From: Deltaproteobacteria bacterium
Lineage (GTDB): Bacteria; Desulfobacterota; Anaeroferrophillalia; Anaeroferrophillales; Tharpellaceae
Length of the DNA stretch: 7,717 bases
Assembly (NCBI GenBank): GCA_013153415.1
Contig: JAADEO010000001.1
Span: 1 to 7,717, forward strand
Direction of reading: 5' to 3'
This document shows positions 6,952 through 7,717 of this stretch, in pieces. The notes beneath the pieces were generated by a model. The model saw only the letters and a program-made list of their open reading frames with translations, searched no databases and had not been told where the DNA came from. Made by a program: the position numbers and the translations under genes. Positions within the stretch are counted from its first letter, which is position 1; each line of letters begins with the position of its first letter.

Positions 6952-7717
6952 ATTTTCGACAACGTATCCGGTCACCGGGACGCAGGTCCGCACCGCTGAC
7001 CCGCAATCCGCCACCAGGACTGCGACCAAGTTTGACGACCTCGACCCGGACACCATCCTCCCGCACCAGCCAGCAGGAATCGTAGCGCTCTTCCAGGGCG
7101 GTTTCCGGGACCACGACAACGCCGCCGGCTTCCGGCAGTTGGATGGCAAGGTCGAGCCCGATACCACCCCGTTTCTCATCCAGCCCCGTGGCAACCTCGA
7201 ACTCGATATCGATCTTGCGGGTCTTGGGATTGAAAGCCGGAGAAACGTGGATGAGCCGGGCCGGAATCTTTCTCTTTGCGATCCCGTACAGAAGGTCGAT
7301 CCCGCCAGCCTCTACCTTTTTCCGCAGCCAATCGTATTGTGCCGGGGTCAGCGAGAAGGGTACCAGCAGCGTGCGGTAGTCGCCGACCCGGCCCACGACC
7401 CGGCCCCGCACCAACCACTCTCCGGGCTCGGCCCGGCGTTCGAGCAGAACCCAGCCAGGCGGAGCCTTGATCAGGCAGCGCCGGCGCCGTTCTTCCAACA
7501 TCTCGGCTTTGACTTCGAGTTCCGCCAACTGCAGGCGAGCCTGGTCATATTTCTGTTCCAATTCCTCGACCCGGTTCAAGGGAACTGCTTTCTGGCCGCT
7601 CAATTTACGGTAACGATCGACCTCATGCTCCCAGTAGGCAGCCAGATTTTTGAGCCGGGCGCATGCTGCCCGGTTGGCTTTGAGCTCGAGACTGATGAAA
7701 GTCGGATCGATCCGGGC
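6950..7717 (-). CDS. Periplasmic adaptor (membrane fusion protein) of RND pump, 5' end cut by window edge
   Basis: An open frame runs from the window edge to TAG at 6950-6952, giving 255 C-terminal residues; the N-terminus is outside. Counting from the first visible residue, 1-88 are charged and helical and look like the second part of the alpha hairpin (EHEVDRYRKL, VEELEQKYDQARLQLAELE). The second lipoyl half follows (CLIKAPPGWVLLERRAEPGEWL), then beta-barrel sequence (TLLVPFSLTPAQYDWL, and HVSPAFNPKTRKIDIEFEV, the usual adaptor 'x-P-x-x-x-x-x-T-R' region). It ends in a membrane-proximal domain (VVVPETALEE, GADLRPGDRIRCRK). Such proteins link the RND permease to an outer-membrane channel. 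The usual lipoyl turn APFDG reads APPGW here. A TTG at 7603 is an in-frame internal codon and not the likely start, since homologous coiled-coil sequence continues upstream to the edge. The permease follows after six bases. Confidence 0.9.
   Translation of the reverse strand, partial: ARIDPTFISLELKANRAACARLKNLAAYWEHEVDRYRKLSGQKAVPLNRVEELEQKYDQARLQLAELEVKAEMLEERRRRCLIKAPPGWVLLERRAEPGEWLVRGRVVGRVGDYRTLLVPFSLTPAQYDWLRKKVEAGGIDLLYGIAKRKIPARLIHVSPAFNPKTRKIDIEFEVATGLDEKRGGIGLDLAIQLPEAGGVVVVPETALEERYDSCWLVREDGVRVEVVKLGRSPGGGLRVSGADLRPGDRIRCRK

Noticed and set aside
6475..7085. Several short frames on both strands around the permease/adaptor junction
   Set aside because: They overlap coding sequence of two well-supported genes, have low-complexity Arg/Ser/Pro-rich translations typical of out-of-frame GC-rich DNA, and lack convincing ribosome binding sites.
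7601..7603. TTG as the start codon of the adaptor gene
   Set aside because: The frame stays open to the window edge with 38 more codons of coiled-coil-like sequence (e.g. YWEHEVDRYRKL), and a start here would remove the first lipoyl half and most of the hairpin.

Overview
The window is one continuous minus-strand block of four protein genes; I see no RNA gene, mobile element, CRISPR array or gene-free stretch above 70 bases. In transcription order (high to low coordinates) it holds the 3' part of a periplasmic adaptor (membrane fusion protein) gene, a complete RND efflux permease gene, a 69-base intergenic region with a promoter, a complete sensor histidine kinase gene, and a response regulator gene whose 3' end runs off the left edge.

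Organism: a Gram-negative bacterium, because a tripartite-type RND pump and a periplasmic-sensor kinase both need an inner membrane and periplasm. The style of the kinase (HELNTPIGF phosphoacceptor box with a long dimerisation linker) and its REC-HDOD partner recall Desulfuromonas/Geobacter-type or related anaerobic delta-lineage bacteria. This is a guess from protein flavour and not a measured placement.

Efflux module (3776-7717): the adaptor and permease are 6 bases apart and must be co-transcribed. Together they would form the inner-membrane and periplasmic parts of a proton-driven export pump. No outer-membrane channel gene is in view. The permease keeps the paired aspartates of TM4 but has Asn-Asp where AcrB has the Lys of TM10.

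Signalling module (1-3730): a compact promoter with a perfect extended -10 (TGCTATAAT) lies directly after the permease stop codon. It is flanked by small inverted repeats and followed by a strong Shine-Dalgarno site. The kinase joins a secreted, PhnD-like sensor domain resembling that of the tetrathionate sensor TtrS to one membrane helix, two PAS domains and a HisKA/HATPase core. Its stop overlaps the start of the response regulator by 8 bases (ATGAGTGA). That regulator has an HDOD output domain and no visible DNA-binding domain, so the signal is not obviously passed to transcription. I see nothing outside known protein families; the most notable points are this sensor/output pairing, the structured promoter, and the altered proton-relay residues in the permease.
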